Assembly: GCF_905404315.1 (NCBI RefSeq)
Contig: NC_066292.1
Span: forward strand, 9,424,001 to 9,488,000
Origin: Leptidea sinapis
Taxonomy: Eukaryota > Arthropoda > Insecta > Lepidoptera > Pieridae
Direction of reading: 5' to 3'
DNA: 64,000 bases
Position 1 is the stretch's first letter, and every line of letters begins with the position of its first letter. The position numbers and the translations under genes are program-made. Under the pieces are notes generated by a model. That model was not told the origin of the DNA and searched no databases. It was given only the letters and a program-made list of their open reading frames with translations. This document shows, in pieces, positions 1 to 10,243 of this stretch.

Positions 1-564
1 AATTACAACAATTACAATACTTTTACACACACAAGGACTAGCACACTACATACGGGTACAAAAAATTACGATTACCCTTCATGTAGGAATCTCTACTGAT
101 CTCACTCGTCAATGCAGAAAGTTCCAGACACTCTCTTTGGTATTGTGGTTGGGATTTTGAGCTACTTAATTCTATTGACGTTATCCGAACTATATCTTCC
201 CTCCCCGGAGCATAGATCGAATAGGGACGCTCGCTGTTAAAAAGTGGACTTTCGGCAAGAACGGCCAATGTATGCTTTGTATTATTTACATCAGAAATTA
301 TTCACCATTTCACTTCACTTTTCAAGGGTTAGCTTGGTGAAGCTACGGTGGTAAGAAATTGTCATAGCGTCCCATTCCATTGTTTGCTTGTAATCTTCGT
401 AAATCCGTCGAAACGGTTAAAAATATTTAGTATGTAATTGAATTTTTAAAAGAAATTTTTCGTCCGAAGATAAATATATATGAGCTATAGTTTTTTTAAT
501 ATTTTGCTATTATGTAAATATTCACGTTCAGTTACGCGGCTAATTAAGCTGGCTTGAGAGAAAT
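1..564. other. AT-rich sequence, no recognised feature
   Basis: This is probably an upstream intron of the dpr gene. A 76-codon open frame on the minus strand (38-268) has no motif I recognise and is likely chance. Confidence 0.4.
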
Positions 565-800
565 CACCTTCTACCAACATCATTCACATTCTACAGGCAT
601 TGTCGTTAATTACCTTAGTGGCTGCAGTTGCTTTTTCAAGTCAAAGTTTTCACTACGGCAGCGATTTAGCTAAAAACTCACCGTGTGTTCGTTAGCGGCA
701 TTCTATCCAAACACAGCAGCTATTCAAATTACGAGCAGTTTCTGCTGCTTTAGTGGCCACGACGAAGTTCGTATTCAAAAACACTGATTTTTTTCTGAAT
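565..800 (-). pseudogene. Decayed mariner transposase N-terminal fragment
   Basis: Read on the minus strand from about 800 downward, three frames together give FEYELRRG, KAAETARNLN and A-VFG-NAANEHTVSF. This resembles the mariner helix-turn-helix region (E-x-R-R-G...AAETARNIN..FGE....ERTV). It is followed by a stretch like R-S-E-NFDLK, matching the R-P-G-NFDLKNE of the mariner at 46622-47383. Frameshifts and stops show that it is dead. No terminal repeats were found, so the element limits are uncertain. Confidence 0.6.
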
Positions 801-873
801 ACGTTTTTACTTTGATTTGTGAGTGTTGAAACAATATTTGAGAAAGAATCAAATGTATCAATCAAACTACAAA

Positions 874-1071
874 TCTGTGGAATGAGCTTCCCTGTGCGGT
901 GTTTTCGGGACGATACGACATGGATACCTTCAAAAAAAGTGCGTACACCTTCCTTAATGGCCGGCAACGCTCCTGTGATTCCTCTGGTGTTGCAAGAGAA
1001 TGTGGTCGGCGGTGATCACTTAACACCAGGTGACCTGTACGCTCGTTTATCTTCCTTTTTCATAAAAAAGG
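874..1071 (+). mobile_element. Jockey/CR1-like LINE 3' end, 5'-truncated
   Basis: The sequence starts inside the last codons of the reverse transcriptase ORF (W-NELPCAVF... region) and runs through the family's 3' tail (GGTGATCACTTAACACCAGG, then CATAAAAAA). It is closely similar to the 3' ends at 11122-11591, 39241-39775 and, reversed, 43040-43375. It is a dead 5'-truncated insertion. Confidence 0.85.
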
Positions 1072-2555
1072 GGATGTGTTAATAATTAAAAAGTTATGAT
1101 ATTTGCAAGAAATAGGTGTCGCTCCGAAATCTATCACAATTCTATTTTAATTTAAAACCAGTGAACTAAAACGACTTTTTCTCGGTGATTTTATACAGGA
1201 AATACACCATTTTTGTCCTAGAGTGGTTAAAAATGTTTTTGAATTTACCTGATACCATATTACCTGCCCATCTATGATAATAACTCAGATGCGTGTTTCA
1301 AAGGGCATCTTCTAATATTTTAATGCACAGTTATAAAGAAACTGATAGAGATACACCATTATGAGTAATGTATTCAGAAACTTTGTCAAATATCAACCCA
1401 ATAATTCAGGTCAATTTCATTAGATTTTGAATTTGCAAAACAGTAATTCCCTTAACTTTACTCTCGTAAATTAAAAAAGGGCTTACAAACTTGATTTCAA
1501 AACTTATATGTGATACAACCCTGATGAAGTTATCTGATTTCATATTAATTAAGGTTTCTAATTAATTTCCCGCAACATTCCAAGCTGTTGACTCTCTACC
1601 AAAGCAAATATTTTTAATAATTTAGCTTGTAGACTAAGAAGAATATTTTCATTGAGTATCCACAGCATTGTATAAGGTAATATAAAAAAAGTTTTAGAAT
1701 TTTAATATCAGGAAATACCAAAACTAAAAGTACCTACACTTTTATTTTCAATCTGCAGTCTTCATATTTTATCAGCAATTGTTTTCAACAAGTTTCAAAC
1801 AACCCCTTTGGTAATAGAAATATGAATTGCAATAACATTTTATATTTACAGTGCATAAATAATTTAGTTACATTATAAAGGCATTAAGCAAAATACTCGT
1901 TAAAATTGTTAATGTTGTTCTTTTGTTAAAGCTTTTTAAGTTTTAAAAACTGGCACAGCTTATTACAGGTCACAGATATTGTACGGTCAATCAATCATGT
2001 TTCTGAAAAAAGAATTATCAAAAATACAACAGACTTAAAAAAAGCGACACCAAAATAATATGCACTAAAAAGTAAAAAAAAATGCATATTCTTCTCCAAC
2101 TTAATAATCAATATAATTATAGTTATTTTTGGAATCGGTGCCCACCCGCCGCGGCCCCGCTCTCGCCTCTCGCCTGGTCACATCGCGCGTGCGACACAAG
2201 CACATCTCACCTATAATCTGTATGTACAAGCCTACCTTGTCTGACATATTATCTACTTAACGTACTGCACATATGTGGCAGCGCTATTGAAATGAAACAA
2301 TTGAAGTCAGCGGGAAACGCCTATCTCAACAGAGGAAATGTATCTCGGGGAAAATTTCAAAAGAGACTTGCGATGAGCGCAAATATAGAAAGAGCACTCG
2401 AGTCATGTCGCAATTTAGTAACGAACATAACCGCAAAGTAATTTGATTTTGAAATTCTGCAGCAGATCGCTCCCATACTGTAAGCTATTATAGGGAGAGA
2501 GAATTAAAATATTTACCTATATAAACCACTATTCATACTTATTTTATTATTTTAG
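1072..2555 (+). other. AT-rich intron before exon 1, with a short GC-rich island
   Basis: No coding feature is seen. A GC- and CpG-rich island lies at about 2140-2200 in otherwise AT-rich DNA. It could be an old repeat fragment or a regulatory island; no reading frame or splice pair supports an exon. Confidence 0.4.
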
Positions 2556-2746
2556 GTTCATCACCTCTGCCATCTACAGTGCGAGCGGAGGAAAACGATC
2601 TAGCCGTCTCTTTCCCACCACTAGATGATCTGTACGCTAGCACTTTAGAGAAGCACTTCGCGACGGAAAACAATACGATCGTGACGTCGCAAATAGGGTC
2701 AACAGCCCTATTGCCGTGCATTATCAGAAATATCGGAGATGGAATT
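2556..2746 (+). CDS. dpr13: dpr13-like exon: linker and first strands of Ig domain 1
   Basis: The exon follows a T-rich tract ending in TTTTAG and ends at a consensus GTAAGT donor (2747). It starts with two bases of a split codon, then gives 63 codons. The acidic N-terminal part is linker. The end reads TVTSQIG-type Ig A/B strands (here IVTSQIGSTALLPCIIRN), in which the Cys is the B-strand half of the Ig disulphide. The next exon starts exactly with the expected V-S-W. The exon is more GC-rich than the surrounding intron. The open frame continues into the intron until a stop at about 2765, so the donor is chosen from the consensus and from the join to the next exon. A start codon at 2579 in this frame is GTG and is not a real start. 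Confidence 0.9.
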
Positions 2747-3422
2747 GTAAGTACATTAAGTATCTAATTTATATTTAAATACTGTTTTTTACACTTTATA
2801 TTAGCTTCGCCTGTTCCTTACTTAGTGAGCTTAATATGCTACAATTTTAGGTGGCATCCGCAAAACCAGTCAAAAACCGTGGATTTTTATCTTCCAAATA
2901 AAATCTACTTCAATATAGTATGCCTTCTTTGTCAAAGAATCTTTAATATATTACTTGAATTTGTGTTCAGTGGGTCCCAGTATATTGCCTGGAATTTTAT
3001 TGTAAAATTGACCTATGAAGGAGCCTAAGGGGTAAGCTAAGGCTTAATAAAACTGGGAAGTAGTATTCTTTCTTAAATCATGACAAAAATTAAAATTTTG
3101 GGATTTTTAAAAGTTCCCATCATTATTTCACATTGAAATTAAATATTATGCGTTTAGTGAAATTAATTTACCAAGATACCAAGAGAAGAAACGTGATCTA
3201 AGATTGAGAACAAAAGCGAAGTGAATACATAAAATGATACTTGAGAACAACAGATGGAAAGAGTTGTCAAGAATTGATTTTTGTAGTTAAAGAAAAACCA
3301 TGACAAGAATGACGAATAGTTAATGTGAATAGTATAATGATGAATAGTTAATGTCTGTCTTACATCAATGTTAATATTAAAGAACGTTTGTTTCTTGTTC
3401 GAATGAAGAATAATATATAATG
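2747..3422. other. Intron sequence, no recognised feature
   Basis: AT-rich start of the 42.9-kb intron 1. No repeat or coding signal was recognised. Confidence 0.4.
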
Positions 3423-3782
3423 TACTAGCTGACCAGACAGACGTTGTTCTGTATATAATAAATAAAATACCGTTTTTGATGAATTTGTCAATAATTTTTC
3501 ATTGTAACATAATAATATGCTCCTTGTTGTTATAATGAAATTGTTTCACAGCAGAACTGTCAAACCGCGCGTCAAAAATACTCTCACAGAAAATATGTCC
3601 AAACAAAACAAATATTGGAAATAAAAACAATTATGGGTCCCAAATCGAAATAAAAACTATCCTATCTCTTAAGTTGGACTAAACTGCACTCCATGAAGTA
3701 ATCCCCATTGAAATCCGTTCATTAGTTTAGGAGTCCATTGAGGACAAACATTGTGACACGAGATTTATATATATTAAGATGA
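3423..3782 (+). repeat. 'ACTAGCTGA' dispersed repeat, uninterrupted copy
   Basis: It starts TACTAGCTGACC and ends near a GACACGAGATTTATATATA stretch. The same sequence occurs split at 5199-5310 plus 8802-9045, and reversed at 16735-17000. This copy reads through AATATGCTCCTTGTTG without interruption, so it shows the empty state of the site into which the element at 5311-8801 inserted. The class of repeat is not certain (SINE- or Helitron-like). Confidence 0.75.
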
Positions 3783-4234
3783 TATATATTGTCAAAGCCG
3801 TGATATTATAATTATTTAACGGTAGATTGTCAATCGACTTAATTCCTGGTTGTAGTGACTTTGTAATGTCACGGGTACACTATAGTGATATTATAATAAA
3901 TCTAGGTATATTACAAATGAAGTTAGCAGAGACGTCGAGCGTTCTGATTGATCAACTTTTTTGCATACGCAATTTTCAAAACAATAATAGTAATCATTGG
4001 AGCGTGTCTGTAATTTTCCATCTGAACTTCAATTCGGTTCTGGCACTCGTCGGCCGCTTCCACGGCATTCTACGCCCGTGCGTTGTAATTAACAGTGTAA
4101 ATTTGTTTTTGGGACCTACTAGTGAACATGGGCCGATTCAATTCTGGAACGCTGCCGCGAAAATTTATGGACTTCTTGCGCCTCTCAACAAATATACTAA
4201 GCTATGGTATGAGTTGTGGGTTGGATGTGGGTTT
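3783..4234 (+). other. Sequence with an unexplained open frame
   Basis: A 185-codon open frame (3827-4384) crosses this part and runs into the RTE-like LINE fragment that follows. Its first 130 residues match nothing I know, and its start is TTG-like, not ATG. It is most likely chance or old transposon sequence. Confidence 0.3.
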
Positions 4235-4496
4235 CTTCAAAAAAAAGTGAAAGTGAAGTGGATAGGGCACATAATGCGACAAACAGAAAGCTGGTGGTTC
4301 AGAAAAGTACTCGAATGGCGACCAGGTACCGGAAGACGCAGTGTTTGTAAGCCCGCTACAAGAAGGACAGACGATCTGGTCTAGATCGACGGAATACCTT
4401 GATGAGGGCGGGGCAGGACCGATCGTCGTTGAGATTTTTAGGGGATGCCGTTGTCCAGCAGTGGACGTCTTCCAGCTGATGATCATGATGATAATG
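4235..4496 (+). pseudogene. RTE-like LINE, C-terminal end of polyprotein and 3' tail
   Basis: It encodes, with frameshifts, the typical tail of lepidopteran RTE-type ORFs: K-VKWIGHIMR, then VLEWRPGTGRRSV and R-RTDDLV. It ends at CCAGCAGTGGACGTCTTCC followed by a GAT/ATG-rich simple tail. Related fragments lie at 10244-10413, 11940-12108, 40755-41110 (minus) and 62030-62312. Confidence 0.75.
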
Positions 4497-4612
4497 ATAC
4501 CTTTTTCAAAGGTCGGCAGCGCTCTTCTAATTTCTCTGGTGTTGCAAGAGAATGTTGGCTTAACATCAGGTAACCCGTATGCTCATTTTGTCCTCCTTTT
4601 TCATAAAAAAAA
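4497..4612 (+). mobile_element. Short Jockey/CR1-like LINE 3' end
   Basis: About 115 bp matching the family 3' tail (CTCTGGTGTTGCAAGAGAAT, then CATAAAAAA). It abuts the RTE-like tail directly and is severely 5'-truncated. Confidence 0.75.
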
Positions 4613-5198
4613 ATTACTTTATTAGCGATCGAAGTGTCGCAAAAAGAAATCAGAAGAGTCAACTGTGGAGCTTCAAATCTGTATTATCCATAAATTTTAA
4701 TATCAGATATAAGTTTGGAAAATACATTCCTAGGAGTGAGGGAAACGCAAATTCTTAAACTCTAAAACGGAAAATTAACTTCTCTCATCGTCTAAAAGGA
4801 ATCACTCTTCATATTTGACCAAAGAACTAATTAATGACTATAGTTTCGTATAAAGCAAACAGAATTTCAAATGAGTTGTAAGGTGAACCACTCATTATGC
4901 TTTCAAATTTATTACCCGTGCAAAGGAAACCAAGTCTTACGTCTTGAGACAAAAGTAGAATATTTTTTGTACTCAAATTGTGTTTCATGAGTTCTCTGTA
5001 CTGTTTAACTAATAAGTTATTAAGTTTGAATTTACTTAATTGTATCTGATATTAGGATATATTTCCTCTTTATGCTATGCTAGTTATTAAATATTCCATT
5101 TCATGTTCAGATGAAATTTTAATTTATTATTCTCAATAGATTATCTTTTAAATAAAACTAGATTTCACCCGTTGGTAGTAATTTGGACTTTTATTAAA
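4613..5198. other. AT-rich intron, no recognised feature
   Basis: Nothing recognisable on either strand. Confidence 0.4.
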
Positions 5199-5310
5199 TA
5201 GCTAAGCTGACGCGACAGATGTAACGTTCTGGACATAATAAATAATACTATTTGTATAAATTTGTCAATAACATTTCATAACATCAAGCATTATTTCGTA
5301 TTATATGCTC
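5199..5310 (+). repeat. 'ACTAGCTGA' repeat, left part of an interrupted copy
   Basis: Similar to 3428-3515. It breaks at ATATGCTC and resumes at 8802. The two halves together reproduce the uninterrupted repeat at 3423-3782 plus one 8-bp duplication. Confidence 0.85.
5303..5310 (+). repeat. Target site duplication ATATGCTC (left)
   Basis: The same eight bases stand at 8802-8809 just after the element. An 8-bp duplication is typical of P and hAT transposons. Confidence 0.9.
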
Positions 5311-5341
5311 CACGGAATAGAAAAAACTAGTGAAAGTTGCA
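5311..5341 (+). repeat. Left terminal inverted repeat of the 3.49-kb element
   Basis: The first 20 bases differ from the right end at only one position. The next 11 differ at a few. Confidence 0.88.
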
Positions 5342-5455
5342 TGTGTGCGTTACCCTCTCGCCACTATTGTGTACAAATGTACCTACTCGAGGCTCAAGTG
5401 AGACCAGTCATTTGATAACAAGTGAAGCATAATTATCTCTTAAAAAAATACAGAT

Positions 5456-5535
5456 ATGCCTTATGGTGCCATTTTGGACTGCAATAATCATAGTTGCAAT
5501 AAAAATATGTCCAACGAAGGGATTTTCTATCATCG
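5456..5535 (+). pseudogene. THAP-domain-like N-terminal exon remnant
   Basis: ATG at 5456 opens MPYGAILDCNNHSCNK and continues MSNEGIFYHR up to a possible GTAATC donor. A short protein beginning MP, with a Cys pair region near residues 4-14 and a phenylalanine-x-H-R motif near residue 25, is the pattern of THAP domains (C-x2-4-C ... FHRFP). Here the first Cys appears lost (Gly). An in-frame stop follows straight after the putative donor. This is a remnant only; a chance resemblance cannot be excluded. Confidence 0.45.
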
Positions 5536-6059
5536 GTAATCATAATTTTCCAATTTAAATACAATTAATATATTTATGTGTTCTGCAAAACATACAATTA
5601 AAAATGCACCATAATATTACGACGTATGGTTCATTTACCTTTACGTTTAATCGATGTAACTTATGTGAGAATAATTAATGTAAACAATAAAAATATCTTA
5701 CTACTTAACAAGTCTATGCATGTACATATCGATATAATATTATCGAAATAAGTTTTATCTTTTAAATTGTATTCAAGTATTGCTATTTTCCATGCATCAT
5801 GCGATAAGGGTGTAAGTAAGCAAAATGTTATAATATGGTTTTGGTAATTGTGTACAAGAGAAACTACGATGAATTCAAATTATTAGTTTTAATTCTCTTA
5901 GGAACAGCTAACTATTATTAAACAAAAATGTGTCAGATTCCAGTTAAACTAAATAAGCGTTAATTTTTTTACATATATTGAGGTTCCACTTACAAGGTTG
6001 AGTAGAGGAAATACGTTATAGAATTGTAAAAAATAGATCGAAAATCATGATTATTTATT

Positions 6060-7010
6060 TATTTATTTATTGTTAACAAGAACGGTCTATAACCAATTAC
6101 ACTTATTAACACAGAATATAATATTGTTTACAAATAAAATTAAAAATAACATAAAATTCAATTAACAATAAAAATTTAAACAATGTCAAAAGTAATAAGA
6201 AAATTTTAAATATACACAGATGTTGATACAACACACGAATCAAAGTCGTCTCAACCGTTGTCAATCGTCGTCTTAAAACAAAATAACATAATGGATTAGT
6301 CAAATAGAACAATTCTTAATAATAATAGCAGAAAAATAATAATAACATGATAATAACAGTAATAATTCCTATTTGTAACATCGTAAACGTAGCCAAAGTG
6401 TCTCACTGAACCTCAGGCAAACATTCATGACTTCCTTACATGCATCCGCAAATAAGTCAAAGTCAGGAAAGGCTTCCAGCAGCGCATTGAGGGCAGTGAG
6501 GGTGCGCGGAATGGGGGAGCTGGCCCGTGCAACTGTCCGACAGAAAGGGACAGCAAGGAGACTGTGTTTCCGGGATCGGCAATAGTTGTCTGGGGTATAG
6601 AGCCTAGCCAGAGCATCAATCTGACCTCGGATTATTTTGCATACCATGACTAATTGATCATTCTCTCTCCTGGTCTTAAGCGTGTTGTAAGGCAGCCCAG
6701 GAGGAATGCTGTAGGATACATGAATGGGTAATATCCAAAGTTGTGTTTGTACACAAACCTGAGAAAAGTTTTTTGGACCTTTTCAAGTAGCCTGTCATAG
6801 GTGGAATAATGGGGGTTCCAAACACATGAGCTTGCTTCTAATTTACTGCGAACTAGCGCACTATACAGAAGGCGAAAGACACATTCTGTTTTAAAATTGC
6901 GTGCATTTCACCGCTGGAAAGATTCCTTTGCAACGGTTGTTATATGATCTTTAAACGTGAGCTGTTGGTGTGATGAATGTGACACCCAGATCTTTATCAA
7001 ATCATTATCA
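6060..7010 (-). pseudogene. LINE reverse-transcriptase C-terminal fragment and 3' UTR
   Basis: On the minus strand, from about 6990 to 6370, frames give ALVRSKLEASSCVWNP, then YSTYDRLLEKVQKTFLRFVY, and an open 92-codon stretch (6369-6647) ending FPDFDLFADACKEV. This is the C-terminal 'thumb' region after the RT domain, where the family pattern is V-R-S-x-LEYAS-x-WNP ... LE-x-VQ-x-FLR. The 3' UTR runs to a TTTA-repeat tail at about 6060. It is frameshifted and 5'-truncated, and lies inside the P-like element. The fragment at 59930-60370 is of a related type. Confidence 0.78.
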
Positions 7011-7975
7011 TTATTAAATTATTATCATGACCATGATTATAGCATATGTACATCATAATATAAAATATCATATAATTATTATTATAAGACTAACAAGATT
7101 ATTGATACTTCATCAATACTTATAGCCTCTCTTTTTATTTATCATTCGTTACTGCTTGTTTTGGAAATTTTCTTTCCGCACGCGAATTATGCATGGAAGC
7201 AGTACGGTTTATAAGATATCATGTCTTACTGGCCCCTGGATTTATACAGAATAACGATGAATACTTATAAAAATACTATGTTTATGCGTGTATTGCTTCC
7301 CAGGTAAATATAATATTGATATTTAACTTTCCAAGACTATTCGTGTCTAGATTTTATTTGAATTGAGCTAAATATTGTCCATCCTTTTAAATAAAACTAT
7401 ACCTAAGAAAAAATATTGGCCTATTATAACTTACTTTTGCTTACGACGTTGCGTACTTTATAAGTACTATATGTATATATATTTAGTTTTCACTAACTTA
7501 TATCAATAACATATCGATGTTTATTCATTATCGTACAACACTAGGTATTTTGACAGAAGTCTAATCTATGGTTACAGAGTTCCTATTTCTTAAAGTTTTA
7601 TAATATGTTATTTTACGCAATTTAAGAAATAGTTCTGAGGTTGTCATAATCACTTTGAGAATATGAGATTAGCGGTATTGTATTAAGTTTGAAACTGATG
7701 TAAATAAATTTGTAGTTATCACTTTTCGTAATTATGAATTTAGGTATATCATAAAGCCGGAATTGAGTGTGTGTATTACATATTAAATACATAATTGTGT
7801 GAGTTTGGCGACATCGGCACAGTAGACATATGACCAGTACGGAAACTACCTACAAGCGTTCGAAATGACACACTCACACAAATATGTGCATCGACGAGGC
7901 CCCTAAGCGGTTTTCGCGGTCAAACCGAGTTGAGTGTCACGTGGTTAGTAAATTGTTTCCACGTTCTTTTTAAAA

Positions 7976-8047
7976 ATGCCAGCGTATTGCGTGGTATACG
8001 GCTATTTGAACTCGGCTCCATCAAAACTCCAGTTTTCGTTTTTTTAA
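7976..8047 (+). pseudogene. Second THAP-like N-terminal remnant
   Basis: MPAYCVVYGY then SFF before a stop at 8045. The Cys at residue 5 fits the first THAP zinc ligand, but the second position is Tyr instead of Cys. The motif is truncated by the stop. It sits 158 bp inside the left end, as expected for a transposase first exon. Low certainty because the motif is short. Confidence 0.4.
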
Positions 8048-8198
8048 CAAAAGTTTTTTTAAAACTATAAGTATCTAAACAATAGTATATAAGAATGATT
8101 TATTGTTATATTATTTTTATAATTAGTAGGTATTCGAATTATAGTCCGTGAGATCGATAATAATACATTCGTGAACATAATTAACAATTTACACTAAG

Positions 8199-8445
8199 AT
8201 GGCGGCTGCAATTTTTTTTATGAGTGTGTTTTTTTATGATGTTATTTATATTTATTTATTTTGGACAAAAATACTTACCTATATGAGTTTTTTCATGGTT
8301 TTCTTGAGTGTTGAAACCAATACCAGCAAGTTCTGTCAAAATTCAAGATGGCAGCTGCAAAAAAATATAAAGTTTTTTGTTAAGCTTTTTCATGGTTTCG
8401 AGGGTGCTGAAATTAAAAAAACGCTCAAAAAAAATATTTCCAAGT
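8199..8445 (+). other. 82-codon open frame of doubtful meaning
   Basis: An ATG-initiated frame inside the nested element. It contains two copies of an AAGATGGC(G/A)GCTGCAA motif (8197 and 8345 areas) with T-runs and no known domain. Probably repeat-internal noise. Confidence 0.25.
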
Positions 8446-8770
8446 AAAACATTCAAAATAAAATGTTGTTTAAAAATATTACATATCAGTCATCATTTAC
8501 ACTATAATATTGCATTATAAACTGTATAGATATCATACATACACTATACATGAAAAACTTACGCTTTTACTTTTTTACGCTCCGCAACGCCCCAAAAGGA
8601 ACTTCGTTCCGAAACTCCTTTTTTAAAGTCGGTTAGAAAACTAACCTGACAACCCTATTCCTTCAATGGAGTGTACGCACATGTAGGTAAGTATCTTATC
8701 AACAAGGCTTAATTTCCATTCTGATACATATGTCTACTGTGACATCGGTTTCCTTAGTAAAATAACATGA

Positions 8771-8801
8771 GGCCACTTCTACTAGTTTTTTCTATTCTGT
8801 G
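8771..8801 (+). repeat. Right terminal inverted repeat of the 3.49-kb element
   Basis: Reverse complement of 5311-5341 with few mismatches; ends CTATTCTGTG before ATATGCTC. Confidence 0.88.
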
Positions 8802-9045
8802 ATATGCTCCCTGTTGTTTTATTGAAATTATTTCACAGCAGAACTGTCGAATCGTCCGTCAATAAATTGTCTGATAGAAAATATGTCCACACAAAGCAAA
8901 TATTGGAAATAGAAATAATTATGGGTCCCAAATCAAATAAAAACTATTCTAACTCTCAAGTTGGACTAAACTGCACTCCATGAAGAATGGGGATTACATT
9001 TAAATCCGTTCATTAGTATAGGAGTTCACTGGAACAAAAGGCACT
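8802..9045 (+). repeat. 'ACTAGCTGA' repeat, right part of the interrupted copy
   Basis: Starts with the second ATATGCTC, then CCTGTTG, and follows the copy at 3510-3750 closely (TTGGACTAAACTGCACTCCA block shared). Confidence 0.88.
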
Positions 9046-9103
9046 GGATTATAAATTAATATAAATTATTGAAACTTTCGTGAGTCATTATTTAATTATT
9101 ATT

Positions 9104-9278
9104 ATTAATACGGCTTTACTCACGTTTTTGTCGGTGTCGGCACCGACTAGTATTGGACCATTCGGAGGTCCTTTATCAGGGTGAGTGTGGACAGGGTCAG
9201 TAAGAGGTGGGACGTTATCGCGAACCCATCGACGCGACGTACTGACACCGACAAAAACGTGAGTAAAGCCGTATTAAT
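9104..9278. mobile_element. 175-bp foldback MITE with perfect 35-bp inverted repeats
   Basis: Left arm 9104-9138 starts ATTAATACGGCTTTACTCAC; right arm 9244-9278 is its exact reverse complement. The 105-bp middle holds no coding. The A/T-rich flanks (TTATTA...TTAATAA) hide the exact target duplication. Confidence 0.85.
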
Positions 9279-9715
9279 TAATAAAATAAAACGTTTATTT
9301 TCAGATAACTGCGATTCATTGTTAGTAAACTTATAGTCTTATTGTGTTAGTAATTATATATCTACGAAGGGACATATTTATTTTAATTATAATGTCAACA
9401 TACGAACAGTCCCCGCTGTCGGCAATCGCCTTCAGCTAACTGTTACTGCTGCCTCGTATTCGGCGGGGTAGAGAAGCCGCTTTTTCACGTAGAACGGCGC
9501 TAATGCTATCGACCTCTGCGTGTGTAAACATAACTGACGCGATACAAAAACGTGGCAGCCCCAACAATGCACTGAAGGCTTTGTGATACTGGACTCGCGG
9601 GGCGCTGTGCGATTTATTAGTGTAGCACGCCCACAGGCTACTCGAGTATAGCGTAAAGTTTAAAAAGAGTTATTTTTACTTCTGTAGAGCAACGCGCGAA
9701 TGAGTGCTATCATAT
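9279..9715. other. Intron sequence, no recognised feature
   Basis: Mixed-composition sequence with moderately GC-rich stretches at 9400-9650. No coding or repeat match was recognised. Confidence 0.35.
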
Positions 9716-9716
9716 T

Positions 9717-9892
9717 ACATATATATATATATATATATATATAGTAAAAATCTTTCATAATTTTTTCATAACGCGCCTAAAGAAGTATTTAGTAAGTTAG
9801 TGTAGTAACTTCAAAATATATATATATATATATATATAGTTAAAATTATTTATTCCTCGTGCTATTCTACGTTTGTAGAAAGAACAATATAG

Positions 9893-9946
<54 letters not shown>

Positions 9947-10068
9947 AAGTTACTACACTAACTTACTAAATACTTCTTTAGGCGCGTTATGAAAAAATTA
10001 TGAAAGATTTTTACTATATTGTTCTTTCTACAAACGTAGAATAGCACGAGGAATAAATAATTTTAAGG
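9717..10068. repeat. (AT)n-separated, permuted inverted repeat
   Basis: Block A (about 9741-9820) and block B (about 9840-9892), separated by an AT dinucleotide run, are followed by a long AT run and then by one inverted block (about 9940-10066) containing B and A contiguous. The left side is thus A-AT-B while the inverted side corresponds to B-A. Block A includes TTTCATAACGCGCCTAAAG-like sequence; block B includes CTACGTTTGTAGAAAGAACA. Non-coding. Confidence 0.85.
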
Positions 10069-10243
10069 ATTTTTGCTTTGTAAGACCAAAGAAGTACTTC
10101 TTGCATCCATACATAAGTCCATACACACTTATTTATAGAAGTACCGTGAATGAGGTTATTTCATTGATCATATTATCATTAAAAAAAACTTTTTACAAAA
10201 TTTATTGATCATGTGTTATTTTGTAGATATCTACAACATCTGA

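Larger units (their letters stand above)
7818..8741 (+). mobile_element. Nested ~0.92-kb terminal-inverted-repeat element with THAP-like start
   Basis: The left end CACAGTAGACATATG matches, reversed, the right end CATATGTCTACTGTG, and similarity extends imperfectly to about 35 bp (AG-A-GGAAA-T shared). GACATCGG precedes it (7810-7817), and GACATCGG, overlapping the last G, follows at 8741-8748. The target duplication is therefore 7 or 8 bp. Inside is MPAYCVVYGYLNSAP (7976), again THAP-like. It is probably a non-autonomous P-superfamily element inserted in the larger one. Confidence 0.68.
5311..8801 (+). mobile_element. 3.49-kb DNA transposon with 8-bp TSD, probably P superfamily, nested
   Basis: Seen: termini CACGGAATAGAAAAAACTAG at 5311 and, reversed, CACAGAATAGAAAAAACTAG ending at 8801. 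The match extends imperfectly to about 31 bp. The element is flanked by ATATGCTC and lies within a repeat whose uninterrupted form is at 3423. Near the left end (5456-5535) is a THAP-like N-terminal remnant. Known: P-element transposases begin with a THAP DNA-binding domain, have about 31-bp terminal repeats and make 8-bp duplications. Inferred: this is a decayed P-superfamily copy. No later transposase exon was recognised. The interior has been filled by a LINE fragment (6060-7010) and by another inverted-repeat element (7818-8741). Confidence 0.72.

Noticed and set aside
2131..2215. GC-rich island as an upstream dpr coding exon
   Set aside because: No signal peptide, no fitting splice sites in phase with the exon at 2556, and composition alone is not evidence.
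2579..2767. Open frame with GTG start as a separate small gene
   Set aside because: It is part of the dpr exon; the exon begins upstream at the TTTTAG acceptor and ends at GTAAGT before the frame's stop.
8199..8445. Transposase or membrane protein gene in the nested element
   Set aside because: Low-complexity T-rich frame with repeated AAGATGGC motif and no recognisable domain.
9717..9740. AT runs as CRISPR-like or centromeric array
   Set aside because: Simple dinucleotide repeats; no spacer-repeat order.
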